In this document: positions 40,555-51,424 of the stretch, one piece after another
Position numbering within the stretch: position 1 is the first letter of the stretch
How the letters are laid out: each line of letters opens with the position of its first letter
Assembly (NCBI GenBank): GCA_977006965.1
Contig: OZ345356.1
Span: 2,852,001 to 2,916,000, forward strand
Reading direction: 5' to 3'
Source of the DNA: Phymatolithon calcareum
Taxonomy: Eukaryota > Rhodophyta > Florideophyceae > Hapalidiales
DNA: 64,000 bases
Translations under genes and position numbers: made by a program
The notes under the pieces: generated by a model
Told to the model about the DNA's origin: nothing
What the model saw: only the letters and a program-made list of their open reading frames with translations
Databases searched by the model: none

Positions 40555-42051
40555 TTAATGCGAACGACGCGTTTCCACTCCATCTAATGAGTCAACTTGA
40601 AATTGGGAGACAGATGGTGAAACTATTAGCTGTTTCAAAAACATGTTGTCAATAGGTGTAGTGAAGATATCGTGAGTGGTTCTGGTCAGCAAATGCCCTC
40701 GGAGAACAACTGCAGGAATTGTAGACCTGATAGAACCGAGGGAGAGCTCATCAGCCGATGCCCCAGACATCCCAACAAGCGAGTTCATTTTCCAAATCAA
40801 TGAGAACAATAGCCTGTTGTCGCTTATTTCGTTGATTGCCGACGTCGGGCGGTCTCGTAGAGAATCTGAGCTCTCTCCTGTGCTCCCTTGTGGACGAGAA
40901 TATGGCTGAGGACATGCGATGCGGCTAACGAAACCAGACTCCCAGGCATTCTCCGACCATGTCGCGTTGTCTTGAAATAGGCACAAGCGCGGTGTGTTGT
41001 TCGAAGAATTTGGGGTACTTACTCCGGGAAACACGCGCCGTTGCTTATCTCCTGTGCCTGTAATCTGGGAAATTCCTAGAATCTGTACAGCTCTGATGGC
41101 CTGTTGTCTGTCTCTCTTTACCTGGTAAAGGCCATCCTCGCGCGTAGAAATGTCTATCTCAAGGGCAGCGCAGAAGTCGTAGTAAGTCGGAAACACGATT
41201 TGAAGAGTGGTTGTTTTTGCCGCGAGAAGATTTAGCGCGTAATACTCCGACGGAAAGAGAGAGCATTCTATTTGCGAGTTATGCAAACAGGACTGTGCAA
41301 AAACACGGAATTCATGGAGGGAGCAGTCAGCGGACTTAGTTTTTAGAACTGTTTGGCGCACCGAGGTTGCGGCGCAGAGTTGGCGTGGTATAGTCTTCAG
41401 CTCTTTCGTAGCCCCCAAAAGAGTCTTTGCGACATTTGTTGCAACGAACATCTTTGCCCGACGAAGAACGTAGATATCGTGAGATTGGTCTTGCTGGGAC
41501 TGCGTGAAACGTACAAACTCGGCAAGTCTTGTCGAGTTTCGAACGTCTTCCGTCAACTCCTCCACACGGCGTCGAAGAATGGAATGCGCGCGCTGAAGAT
41601 CTTGCATGTCGGCAAAGAATGAATGAGGGACTGAGAAGCTTAGACGAGGGAGGGAGGACCTCATCGGTTCTGTGAAACCGGTCGTCATGTATGGCATGAT
41701 CGGAACATGCGTTGCTCTGAATCGGGGAATGCCACTTGATTGCTGCGCCTCAGAGGTGGTGAAGCCATTAGGCTCACTAGGAAGGATGCGGGGCGCAATC
41801 GGTTGCGCCGCTCTTGTAGCGCTGATATTAGTCCTTGGAGTACTTGAAGTAACCATTGAGCTCCACACGCACCCTGGAGATCGATGAGGAGGTAAGTCCG
41901 CGGGAAACCAGCACGACGCTGCCGCTACAAAATAGGAATGAGAATGTGTTCGATGAGGAGCGAAGAGGTCAGCTTGGCATTGCACTATGCGTGGAGCTTC
42001 ACTGATGGATCGGAGAGTTGTACAGAATGCCATTTTCATGGGAAATGACAT
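40555..42051 (-). CDS. Unknown transposon-associated protein with coiled coil
   Basis: An intact 498-residue frame with ATG at 42051. Residues 1-120 are Ser/Pro/Thr-rich and probably disordered. A short coiled coil at about 147-170 (DLQRAHSILRRRVEELTEDV) is followed by a mixed alpha/beta region (about 170-330) and a second low-complexity part. No known domain or catalytic motif is seen. It is divergent from the 1,350-residue transposase at 42433, and their starts are 381 bp apart, with an 18-bp palindrome between them. Its place in the same three-gene cluster suggests an accessory protein of that element, for example a DNA-binding or regulatory partner. This is inferred from context only. Confidence 0.55.
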   Translation of the reverse strand: MSFPMKMAFCTTLRSISEAPRIVQCQADLFAPHRTHSHSYFVAAASCWFPADLPPHRSPGCVWSSMVTSSTPRTNISATRAAQPIAPRILPSEPNGFTTSEAQQSSGIPRFRATHVPIMPYMTTGFTEPMRSSLPRLSFSVPHSFFADMQDLQRAHSILRRRVEELTEDVRNSTRLAEFVRFTQSQQDQSHDIYVLRRAKMFVATNVAKTLLGATKELKTIPRQLCAATSVRQTVLKTKSADCSLHEFRVFAQSCLHNSQIECSLFPSEYYALNLLAAKTTTLQIVFPTYYDFCAALEIDISTREDGLYQVKRDRQQAIRAVQILGISQITGTGDKQRRVFPGVSTPNSSNNTPRLCLFQDNATWSENAWESGFVSRIACPQPYSRPQGSTGESSDSLRDRPTSAINEISDNRLLFSLIWKMNSLVGMSGASADELSLGSIRSTIPAVVLRGHLLTRTTHDIFTTPIDNMFLKQLIVSPSVSQFQVDSLDGVETRRSH

Positions 42052-42432
42052 ATGTGAGGACCTTTCATTGAGACCTAAACGACGATGAGCTACCAGCTAT
42101 TAACGATTTCAAATCGTCAATAGCCTTGAGCCTATTGAAGATTTTGACAAAGCATGTGACTAACAATGGAGCAATGATAAAAATAACGCTTCCCATTGGA
42201 TATCTGGCACACGAGATGTGAAAGTAGTAGTGCGTGCACTGATTTGTTCCAATGTCTGCACACATTTGAAAAATATTTCGCTAAGCTGAACGAGCATGGG
42301 AGACGTTTTGAAGGTCAACGTTCCAGACCCAGCATGCTGGGTCATTTAAATCTGAGAAGTACATGTCAGCCCCGTAATGCTCCCATCAGTATCTCGAGCT
42401 GCTGAAACCTCGTCCTTGGATCGGCTCTCGGC
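42052..42432. promoter_or_regulatory. Divergent promoter region with 18-bp palindrome
   Basis: The region between two divergent starts contains the perfect palindrome GACCCAGCATGCTGGGTC at 42326-42343, 90 bp before the transposase ATG. It is a candidate operator or transposase-binding site. No TATA box is obvious. Confidence 0.5.
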
Positions 42433-45400
42433 ATGAAAAGAAAGGCTCGGCGAAGTCGCCACCGCTTCGAAAGCATTCCGAATATTGCATTTGCCGGCCA
42501 GTCCCAAATTGCGCCTCGACAACTTGGAACCTCAGTCTCATTGGGCAAGCCACCTACTCACAATTTGTCTCTCACTGAACACGGACCTGGTGAATCTCGC
42601 CATGAGGTGGACTTAGCAGCTATTCGGACGGGTGCGCCGTCAGCTAATGTAAACGTTGTCCAAACGGATGAGGCGCATTCAGACGCATTTGCCTCTGACG
42701 GCGAAAATTTGGCTTACGATCATGACGCCAACTTGACAGTTATCGATGCGTCAAATCACCCGCGCGACCTTTTCAGGCCTCCGATCATGAATTGGAGAGT
42801 ACTATGGGCTTTGTCGATGACCGTCGCCTCCCGACGGCTCACTAAAGAACAATATCAATCTGTTCGACTACTATCCGCGGCTTTAGTTCGCGAGGGTTAC
42901 GGGGATTGGAAACAGGTGTCCCAAGATGGTACTGGGAATCTAGAGGTCGCAATTGGAGGAATTATGTCGCACCTGCCACACTACTCGACGCTATACAAGA
43001 CGATTAAGCCATATCTGTTCAGATCTTTGACGGTAAGGAGCATTGATCACACTGAAATTGTGAATCTGAGAAAAGCAGGAGCTAAATCAAGGAAAGTTTC
43101 AGATAATGGAGATCCCGTAATATCGGTTCGAACTGTACTGCCTAGTGAGTATGCTCGCGAAGACTTTGCGACTCGTCACGTTTTTGACGCTATGTACAGC
43201 ACAAGTCTTGCGTATAATCTTGACGAAGGGATTGCATCGTATACTCCAGGGATCTCTGCGGATTGTCTGAACTGTGTCGATACCCTGCCACTCGTGGCGG
43301 CTCGAGATTGGTTCTATGGCCCACCAACCAGTATTTCAATTGATAAATGCGAGGTCCAGTCGGAACCTACATATTTCGCAGAGGTTGGTGATGTACTTCG
43401 GATATCTTTAATTTCGCGCAATGACCCCAAAGAATCCTTCGCGAGGTGCTTTGCGTCGGGAACCACCGCGTCTGGAAGCACTCTCGTCAAGGCAATGGTT
43501 ATTGGTGTGTGGGCAGTGGAGCATCCATGTCGTTACGGTTTACAAGACGGTCATGATGAAAACCGTTTCTCTCTTTCAGAGCGAGACAGAGAGATCAGGG
43601 AGCTATTTGATTCAGTCACTTACACATCGCCATCTGATTTAGTTCCTGTTCCCGAACCAGAGGTATTGGAAAGAGACGACGAAGAGGAGAGCGAAGCCTT
43701 GGGTCAAGATATCGCGACAACACTCAGCAGAGCGACCGGGCTTAAGGAGGCTAGGAGGAGACGGAGAGCCGCCATGGACGCACGAAAGCGTGTGATGCAC
43801 GAGGCTTGGAGGTCTTGGGAAAAGCCAATCGTCAAGCCCGGAGATGTTATCGCTTTACTAAGACCGTGCTGTGGCGATATCGCGGCGTGTAGGACGATAC
43901 TGACAAGCATCGACAAACAGTCCAGAATATTACTGGTCTACCGATATTGGACTGAGGAGGAAGAACGAAATACGCACATGCTGTGGGTCCCAGGCGGTAG
44001 TGATCTGGAAAGAATACCAGAAACACAGCAAAAGTGTGCCGCGGATCTTCATCAATACTGCGAACCACCCTTGATGTCATCCGCGTGTAAGTATGTGCAC
44101 AAGAAGGAAGTCGTGCTGGAGAGTGTACATTCCGGTCCTAGAGGCCCACATGCATTTACGCCGGTGAGCAGCTTCGGAACTCTCAACACTGGGGAACGCT
44201 ATGGCGTGTACAGGTTTATCTTATTCTGGGACGGGTTCGAGGTGCAAGATGGGAAGGAGGCTACTGGAGATGGAATATATCTTTTATGTTTGAATCTACC
44301 TACAGCATCTAGTCGTACTCCCAATGACGTGAGAGTTCTCAGTCTTACTCCTCCCGGCGTGAAAACGGACACGGTTATAAGGGAGATAGTGAAGGATATC
44401 GTGAAAGGGATGACTGAAGGCTTTGAAGACGTTGACGCCCAGGGGCAGTTGCGACGAATTTTCTTAGACCTTGTTGGGTTTGTAGGCGACACCCCAGCTC
44501 TAAATGGATTTCTCGATACTCTTGGGCACAACGCCTGTGCGTGCTGCCATCTATGTCGATACGTGCGAAAGTCTTCTACGATAGTGGGGAGCCGCTTCAC
44601 TGGAAGGCCTGCGGAAGGGACACGAACCGCGTTTCAGCGCGGATTTTATCAACAAAGAGCGGTACGAGATTGCAATCCTGGGCCCGAGACCTGTCGTTTA
44701 CTGGGAATGAAGCACAACCCAAAAAGTTCAAGTCTTATTTTACACGATGTCAGGGCACAGGTTTATGAACAGCGTACAAAGATCCCCAAAACAAGTCATG
44801 AGGCCCCTGTCGTCCCGTGCGCATTAGATCCATATAAGGCTTGCTTTGTCGCTCCTGACCATCTTCTGACAGGACATGCCCGCGACTGCATAAATCTCTC
44901 TATCAAATTGCTTCCGACGCGCGAGGTCCGAGAGATGTTCGAGGGACTCATGCTAGGCATGCTATCCGAGAGCGGCCTTCCAGCGCAGACCCGTCTAGTG
45001 AATCAGGATAATAAGAAGCTGCACGGCATGACCATGACGGAACTATACGGTGTTTGCCTTCTGGCGCCTATTGCACTTTCGAAAGCATTTGCGAGCTCTT
45101 GCATGGGGTCAACTACCTCAATTTTGCGCGACAAATGTAGCGCTTCTGTCTCACTCGTGGCTTCCGTTTCAAGACTGATCAACAAAATCTGGTTCAAGCC
45201 TGATATTCGCCGTGATAGGACACAAGACGTTGTCAACTTTGGTGCACATAATGGTACATCCCACCTCATCTACATAAGAGAGCTGGTGGACGAGCATATT
45301 GGATTTGTAGAGGAAATATGTGCCATGGGCGACAATGACACCCTCGATCTCGAAGATTCAACTTGTAGTCGAGATCGGCGCACTGATTTGACCCGCGAGA

Positions 45401-46485
45401 AAGCATTGTGCGTCCTGGCGAAGAAGGCAGTTGACAAGCCGAACGTTCACAGATTGAGAGAACTAGTGTTAACCACACTGCCAATGCTCGGTCATGTGTC
45501 TATATTTGGAGAGCTTGCCCTCGAGAAAACTCATCAGCAACTGAAAAGGGCTATCCGTATCTCTAACAAAAAGGACGCACACCTTCAAGCCATGGATAGT
45601 GCCATTTTTGGAGACTGGCAGGGTAGACTAACCCTGTCAGCCTCTCCGTCACTTCCGGACAACACACAAGCACTTCTACCTGCCTTTCGTCTTCTCCGTG
45701 GCCGGGAATCGGTACTGGCACTGAATGGAAGCTTGAGTGAGCAACAAACTCGTCTCGTGAACGAGTGCATGCATCAGTGTGTTCTTCAAGAGCTAAAAAC
45801 ACAAGGAAAATCTGTTCTTTCTCTCAAAATGATTCTTTCTTCCGCCGCGTCGCTTTGGACACTCGGAGATGCCTCCGACATTACACTTCCGAGCTCCCCA
45901 ACGGAGCTCTCCGACAACAGAGAGGCCGAGTGTCTAGTTAAACGATTCGTCACGGACAGATGGGGAGGCTGCACTCTGTGGAAGTCGAACAGTATTTCAT
46001 GTACTGTTGCCGCAGGTATGGGAAGTAGAACGTTCTCCAAAGGTGACATTATTGAAACCCTAACAGTTGAGACGCAAAACAGTTCTTCTAATTATCCCTT
46101 TGTCATGCAGAGGAGTGGTCGCACATGTACTCGTGATATTCGGAACTATACAGCCACAATATGGAGCGTGAATTCTGCGTTTGAAATCAAGGATTCGCTT
46201 GGCAAGGATCATTTCTTTGTTGCTCTCCGGCCATGCATTCAAGTCCGTGATCATGAGTCTTCTTCGACGTGGAAAACATACCGTGTTGACACGATCGGGA
46301 AGCTTTCGATTGCGAAATTAGATAGCTCCGTACGTCATGTACCAGCGTTGCATGATTGTGATCCCTCCCAATGCATTCCTCAACTATCTCGTAGTACGAT
46401 CAGACATTTCCCTAATTCCGCTACCAGTACAGCGCCATTCATAGCTCTCACTCGAAGTGCTGGGTTTCCTCCAAGGCAAGGGTAG
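42433..46485 (+). CDS. CACTA/Plavaka-like transposase
   Basis: An intact, intronless frame of 1,350 residues. Motifs in order are those of tnp2/Plavaka-type transposases. An N-terminal LPSEYAREDFATRHV region comes first. An RNase-H-like core has D600 in ILFWDGFEV, then YLLCLNLP, and D686 in FVGDTPALNGFLDTLGH followed by the zinc knuckle CACCHLC. The C-terminal acidic residue is probably E1031 in LALEKTHQQLKRAI, followed by KKDAHLQAMD and GDWQGRL. Proteins of this group excise CACTA-superfamily elements. Flanked by two minus-strand genes in a divergent/convergent arrangement that probably forms one element of 9-10 kb. I could not find convincing CACTA ends. Confidence 0.7.
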   Translation: MKRKARRSRHRFESIPNIAFAGQSQIAPRQLGTSVSLGKPPTHNLSLTEHGPGESRHEVDLAAIRTGAPSANVNVVQTDEAHSDAFASDGENLAYDHDANLTVIDASNHPRDLFRPPIMNWRVLWALSMTVASRRLTKEQYQSVRLLSAALVREGYGDWKQVSQDGTGNLEVAIGGIMSHLPHYSTLYKTIKPYLFRSLTVRSIDHTEIVNLRKAGAKSRKVSDNGDPVISVRTVLPSEYAREDFATRHVFDAMYSTSLAYNLDEGIASYTPGISADCLNCVDTLPLVAARDWFYGPPTSISIDKCEVQSEPTYFAEVGDVLRISLISRNDPKESFARCFASGTTASGSTLVKAMVIGVWAVEHPCRYGLQDGHDENRFSLSERDREIRELFDSVTYTSPSDLVPVPEPEVLERDDEEESEALGQDIATTLSRATGLKEARRRRRAAMDARKRVMHEAWRSWEKPIVKPGDVIALLRPCCGDIAACRTILTSIDKQSRILLVYRYWTEEEERNTHMLWVPGGSDLERIPETQQKCAADLHQYCEPPLMSSACKYVHKKEVVLESVHSGPRGPHAFTPVSSFGTLNTGERYGVYRFILFWDGFEVQDGKEATGDGIYLLCLNLPTASSRTPNDVRVLSLTPPGVKTDTVIREIVKDIVKGMTEGFEDVDAQGQLRRIFLDLVGFVGDTPALNGFLDTLGHNACACCHLCRYVRKSSTIVGSRFTGRPAEGTRTAFQRGFYQQRAVRDCNPGPETCRLLGMKHNPKSSSLILHDVRAQVYEQRTKIPKTSHEAPVVPCALDPYKACFVAPDHLLTGHARDCINLSIKLLPTREVREMFEGLMLGMLSESGLPAQTRLVNQDNKKLHGMTMTELYGVCLLAPIALSKAFASSCMGSTTSILRDKCSASVSLVASVSRLINKIWFKPDIRRDRTQDVVNFGAHNGTSHLIYIRELVDEHIGFVEEICAMGDNDTLDLEDSTCSRDRRTDLTREKALCVLAKKAVDKPNVHRLRELVLTTLPMLGHVSIFGELALEKTHQQLKRAIRISNKKDAHLQAMDSAIFGDWQGRLTLSASPSLPDNTQALLPAFRLLRGRESVLALNGSLSEQQTRLVNECMHQCVLQELKTQGKSVLSLKMILSSAASLWTLGDASDITLPSSPTELSDNREAECLVKRFVTDRWGGCTLWKSNSISCTVAAGMGSRTFSKGDIIETLTVETQNSSSNYPFVMQRSGRTCTRDIRNYTATIWSVNSAFEIKDSLGKDHFFVALRPCIQVRDHESSSTWKTYRVDTIGKLSIAKLDSSVRHVPALHDCDPSQCIPQLSRSTIRHFPNSATSTAPFIALTRSAGFPPRQG

Positions 46486-46842
46486 AAAACTATTTGCAAG
46501 GCCCATGATTCGTGCATGCAAAATATGAATTCCCATCTGCAGTGACGTAGCTACTGGTAGCCTGAAACACGGCGAAATGAATTGTTGTAAGCTTTTTGTC
46601 AACTATGGTGCGAGCATTAAAGAAAAGGTTCAACGAAACACATCAAACAAAGGAGAAAAGTCATTTGACAAAACAGCATTTACAAAAATAGAGCAGAGGA
46701 ACAGAAAAAGTACAATGAAACACCAATCTCTCAAACACACGCACAGTAACACTGAAGAGCATTCACTCGAGCAAAACCCAAAAAAGCAGCAATCATCCTT
46801 TGCAGCGCACTGCAAACCTCATCTTCCGCGACCACCGACAAG
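46486..46842. other. Convergent intergenic gap
   Basis: 3' ends of two convergent genes. The segment is A-rich near 46600-46790, and AATAAA-type signals are not clear. No gene is seen. Confidence 0.5.
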
Positions 46843-49242
46843 CTACATGGCGCCAGCATCTGCGGGCCAGTTGTCGAACATATCATCCTCTATTTCCCCT
46901 TGAGTGGCCATGGCTGCAATGCTATCGCTCGGACCAAAGTCGAATTGGCTCTCCGTTCCGCCAACACTAGCTTCCTCGATCGCTTTTCCGTTCTGGTACT
47001 CCTCCCAGGTGATTTCAAAGACTTCACTGCGGTACTTCTTCAAAAGAGAAGATCTCTCCTGATTGTCCGGCTCCACATTCGTTCCCCCGCCGTACATTGC
47101 CGTCACCAAGCCCATATCTCCAACAGTGCCCGTTGCTCCAGCATGCACCCTTACGTTCGAAGACGGGTCCACTGTCGCATTAAAGGATTCCGACAGATGC
47201 CTCCAAGTAAGATGGCCGAGGGCGGAAGACTCGATACCGCACAATTCGTAGCCGCATAGTTTACGCAATAAAGAGTATAGACCAACGGAAAGAACGTGAA
47301 TGGCTCGAAGCGCGATAGTTGTTGCAGCCAAAATCTTATCGAACTCAGGACCAATTTTGTAGGCCGCATGTAGGTAGTCCCCTGTGATTTTGTACATATG
47401 AATGGTCCCGGAACGCTCCAGATAGTGCTCTTCTCTGCTCACGTTCGCTGTATCACGTTTGACATAGGATCTCCACTTCATCTTCACATTCAGAAATTTA
47501 AACTTGTCCTGCATATCAATGAACTTCTGCATGTTCGCGACGTGCACCTTGACCGTGTCCGTGATATTTCTGTCCGCAGGAAGGAGTTCAGTGAGAGGAA
47601 TATCCCAGAGATCATCCGGCGCAAGCGTGGCAAGATCTTCGTTGCAAGGAGCACCAGCGGCGGTAAACTCGAACGCATATCCGGCATCTCGGGCTTCCTC
47701 CACGCTGCTGAACTGTGCGATCTTGTCAACGAGGAAAAATATGTCCTTGTACAAGATTTTTCTAGCGTCGTTCCGCCCAGTGCACAACTTGTCCATGAAC
47801 TTCTTCCGCGACTGCAGGACGGCGTATACCCTAGCCTCAAGTAGCGATGAGTGCCGTCCGGTAAGACCCAACTTTCTCCGTTTTTGGTCAAACTGCGAGT
47901 CTTTGCCGGCTCTCTGGGTTCCTTCTCTCTGGTCTCGACCTCCAGACGAAGAGCCGGATCGTGCCGCTTCGCTATTCGGAGGAATGTCCGTCATCTCTTC
48001 GACCGTGACGACTCTCTGGACGAACTTGTACACTTCCGATGCAGATCCGAACGAGCTCAGCCACATTGGAAGACGAGTTTCAGGATTTCTTATACCCGTT
48101 TGGGCCAGTAGATCCGCGATATATGCCTTCGACATAACAATTTTTTTCGCCAGAATCCACCTGATTCCCCGAGACCACGATTTCGCGACGTGAGTGTGCC
48201 ACTTGCTGTTTCCCAGGTTTTTGTTACTCCCGAAGAAAATCATCGAAATTCCCGACGTCCGGCAGAGAACATCCTTGTGAATACCCATTCGACGAAGTGA
48301 GCCCTCGTCCAGCCATGACGTGAACTGAGGGTTTTGTAGCGCGAAAGAGTACAGAGTCATGAGGAAGACAAACGTTAGGTGCTCTTCTAGTCCTTGGTCA
48401 GGGTTCAGGAGCACTTCCAGATGGTCCATCTCTACACCGACAGGCGGCTCTGAACCACTACTCAGTGTACTGAGCTTTCGCTTTTTGGACGACGAACCGG
48501 TACTTGTGTTCTTTAAAATTCTCGCATCAACTGCCGAACGAACCACAAGTGCGTGAATCTTGTCGAGAAGACCTTTGTTCATAGCGTTGCTCGCTTCGAA
48601 AGCCTGCAAAATAACATCTTGCCGTCTGCCAAAGTCAGCATGGACCTCTTCTAGAACTCGTTCGACAATGGTCAACAGCTGATCGCACGTCAGTCCCTCC
48701 GCATCTGGAGGAAAAGACAAACGAAAAGAAGACATTAGACCAGCGCGCTGGGTCGTATTGCCTCTACCGTGAGAAGCAGAATCTCTTCCTCTTCCACGCT
48801 CTGCAATGCCTAGGCCTCGTCCGCGCGCACCGGACGCTCCTCCTCTTCCGCTGGCAGCGGCGTCTTCTCTTCGACCAGAATCGGTGACTACTCCACCGCG
48901 CCCGCGCGCTGCAGAGATTCCGCCGCGTCCACTCACGGCACCACCAGCGCGAGAAGATAAATTTGGTCCAGAAGATTGTAGAGCTGGTAGTCTGTGCTGC
49001 GCCTGTGCGTCACTGGACGCGGACTGTCGTAACGTGGAGGTCGGCTGAGCGCTTCCTGAATCAGTACAACTTCCGGTGAGGTGAGCTGATGTAGATTGTC
49101 CTGTCATGGTAGGCACTCGCCCGCTGAAACGGGTCGTGGAAGTAGTCTCAAGTGCCGGAAAGGTGACTGTCTGGCACTGCAGTGCAGGCCTCCAGTCCCC
49201 ATTTTCAGAGTTAAATTCACCCGTGTCCACGTATGGAACCAT
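46843..49242 (-). CDS. Unknown protein with GRGG-rich N-terminus
   Basis: An intact frame of 799 residues with ATG at 49242. Residues about 95-165 hold repeated GRGG/GRG motifs (SGRGGIS, ARGRGGV, SGRGGAS, ARGRGLG), as in RNA- or DNA-binding RGG boxes. The middle part (about 165-620) looks folded, with helices and scattered Trp (FTSWLDEGSLRR, WHTHVAKSWSRGIRWIL). A basic KKRKLS signal occurs near residue 247. The tail is acidic. No family is recognised. It is convergent with the CACTA/Plavaka-like transposase and probably belongs to the same element. Capsid-like or DNA-binding accessory roles are speculative. Confidence 0.55.
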   Translation of the reverse strand: MVPYVDTGEFNSENGDWRPALQCQTVTFPALETTSTTRFSGRVPTMTGQSTSAHLTGSCTDSGSAQPTSTLRQSASSDAQAQHRLPALQSSGPNLSSRAGGAVSGRGGISAARGRGGVVTDSGRREDAAASGRGGASGARGRGLGIAERGRGRDSASHGRGNTTQRAGLMSSFRLSFPPDAEGLTCDQLLTIVERVLEEVHADFGRRQDVILQAFEASNAMNKGLLDKIHALVVRSAVDARILKNTSTGSSSKKRKLSTLSSGSEPPVGVEMDHLEVLLNPDQGLEEHLTFVFLMTLYSFALQNPQFTSWLDEGSLRRMGIHKDVLCRTSGISMIFFGSNKNLGNSKWHTHVAKSWSRGIRWILAKKIVMSKAYIADLLAQTGIRNPETRLPMWLSSFGSASEVYKFVQRVVTVEEMTDIPPNSEAARSGSSSGGRDQREGTQRAGKDSQFDQKRRKLGLTGRHSSLLEARVYAVLQSRKKFMDKLCTGRNDARKILYKDIFFLVDKIAQFSSVEEARDAGYAFEFTAAGAPCNEDLATLAPDDLWDIPLTELLPADRNITDTVKVHVANMQKFIDMQDKFKFLNVKMKWRSYVKRDTANVSREEHYLERSGTIHMYKITGDYLHAAYKIGPEFDKILAATTIALRAIHVLSVGLYSLLRKLCGYELCGIESSALGHLTWRHLSESFNATVDPSSNVRVHAGATGTVGDMGLVTAMYGGGTNVEPDNQERSSLLKKYRSEVFEITWEEYQNGKAIEEASVGGTESQFDFGPSDSIAAMATQGEIEDDMFDNWPADAGAM

Positions 49243-51163
49243 ATGGCTGCATCAATAGTGCACAATCCGGTTCCCCGGTGTATGCACTAAACACCCATAT
49301 CGTGGTAACGTATGCAACGGCTATGTAATGCGTTTTGTTTCGCGATTCGTCCTCGTTTTGTAATTGAGTTTACATCTAATTTGCTTTGGAATTATACAGT
49401 GCTGTGCACTGCTAAGTATCAATGCATGCTCCAGAATTAAAGGTGATCTCGAGAGGAAGTTACCCCGCAGCGAAGCGAGTGAAGCACATAATTACACGTA
49501 TTTAAGCTCGGTCACCGCGCGGTACACCGCCATCATGACGTGCGTGCTCGGGGTATCAGCCGATCTTCAATCGATCGAGACCGAACAATCCGTTTGGTTT
49601 TGTCGCGGCCGCGACTACGTTCTCGTGACGAGAGCGCTCTACTTCCGCCAAGGCTGCCTCGATCCGCAGATCGAGCTGAAGATGGGCGGAATCTGCGCGG
49701 TTTGATCACGCGAGGGACTGGACGGGCGGGCTTGCCTCTGTGCACTCACAGACTCTTCGCATCACTATGGTACCTTTTTTCATCATCCATGACATCATTT
49801 GAAGCTCTAGATGATCCATTCAATGCTGACCATCGATTTCTTTCTATCCATGTCTGATCCGTCATTCTTTCTAATCGACTAATTCTAGGATATATAATGC
49901 CATCAGTGATCTCGATCACGAAATGGCGGTGTTGAAGGAAGCGCACCCATCGAACCTATTCTCGACCTCTCCCCATACCTCAAGTTTGTGAGGAAATTCT
50001 TCCTTCAATCTTGCAAGAGCTTCTCTAAGCCTCTGCCAGAGAGCAGTTTTTCGTACGTTTGCACCTTCTATGCGTTGCCTTCCAGTAGCTGTGACATCAC
50101 GTTCAATACCACATTGCGTTAACAGATTACTCTCTACATTATGCTATATTCCGTTATTCCGCTACCGATATCCTTTTTGTACGCCTCTCGATGTCAGAGT
50201 GATATGGATCGTGCTGCGACACCATATTTCATTTTTCTCCCGTTCCTCACAACGTAGCTTGAACAGATTCTTCGGCGTAATCTGCGATCTGCTCCATTAT
50301 TCCGGCACCCGTAGGTTTCCCGATGTCACCAGTACCATCCTTCCATCTTTTCTTTTCACTCGCTACTAACACGCTCTTCGTGCTGGTCCTATTCAATTTT
50401 CCTCCTCTGGCAGCTGACATAGGTCCGAGATCAACCTTCAGCGCTGCTTTCAGACTATATCCTCCGTCGTGGAGTCGTCATATGCCGGTGTGGAATGTAG
50501 GCAACTGCTTCTCTTCAACAGGTTCAAACCTTTAGTCTTGTTCCCATGGTCGTTTTCGTGAACACTTTTTCTTTTAGTTTTTTTGTTTTAGTGAAAATAT
50601 TTAGGGTAAGTACCAGTGCCTTTTTCTGTCGATTGTTAAATTCCATGTTTCTTCTTGAGCTGTTCCAGAGAAGTCAATTTCCGATTTCCTGTACTTATAG
50701 TATCCCTACTTCCGCTAAAATGCGTACTCGAACGGCTGGGATAGGACCAAAACAAAATGCCTTTCGGGGGCGAGGCTACGCATAGTTTGACAACGTTGAT
50801 TGTGGTAAAGGTTGCATGCACAATGTGGCATATAGTCCAGTGTCGTTATAAAAATACTGTTTGTAGTAAGGTCTCCTCGAACCCAAGTGCCGAAAAATTT
50901 GTTGGTTTCGAGCTGATCTATTGTTCTACTTCCAACAATGTACATGTCACTGAACTCAAGGAACGGTACAGTAGTTTACATTCGTCGGAACAGAATATAA
51001 GAAACCATTCTGTAGGTACCTGACAACACACGCGGACAACATCTTCCAAAGGCTCCAGACAAGTAACTGAGCTTAACTGCTCAAACACTCGTTATGAGAT
51101 CGCTAAAAGAGTCGTTGTGATCATACTGTTTACGTGCAACCCAAATATCGTTTTCGGCACCGG
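49243..51163. other. No recognised gene; GC-rich island
   Basis: 49460-49740 is markedly GC-richer than its surroundings and open on both strands (113 and 70 residues), but has no domain or tRNA-like arm. 49750-51160 is pyrimidine-rich and AT-rich without recognised content. It may hold the right end of the CACTA-like element, but I found no matching left end. Confidence 0.45.
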
Positions 51164-51424
51164 TGGGCTCCCCCAGTGCGCATTGGGGGCAGCCAGGAAT
51201 TGACACAGCTCTACTTTTCTACTCAGTGTCCAATAAAATGGCGACAGGTCAGATGGAAGCACTTCTACTTTTCTAGATGTGGAGAGGGGTCAGGGGGGCT
51301 CGCACACATTTCTACTTTTCCGTCAGCCAATGAGATGCGACAAACTGTCGCGGTGACTTGGGGGATGATGCGTATGCTTTCTATCTGAGGACGTTACTTC
51401 CCACGCTCGCCATTGCGGAGCGAG

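Noticed and set aside
39340-49260. CACTA-type ends (CACTACTCC near 39343 and TAGTG near 49256) as borders of the large element
   Set aside because: Beyond the five-base motif the two ends do not match, and no 3-bp target duplication flanks them.
49460-49740. Possible tRNA or SINE
   Set aside because: The GC-rich block has no T-arm GTTCRA motif, no acceptor stem pairing and no A-tail.
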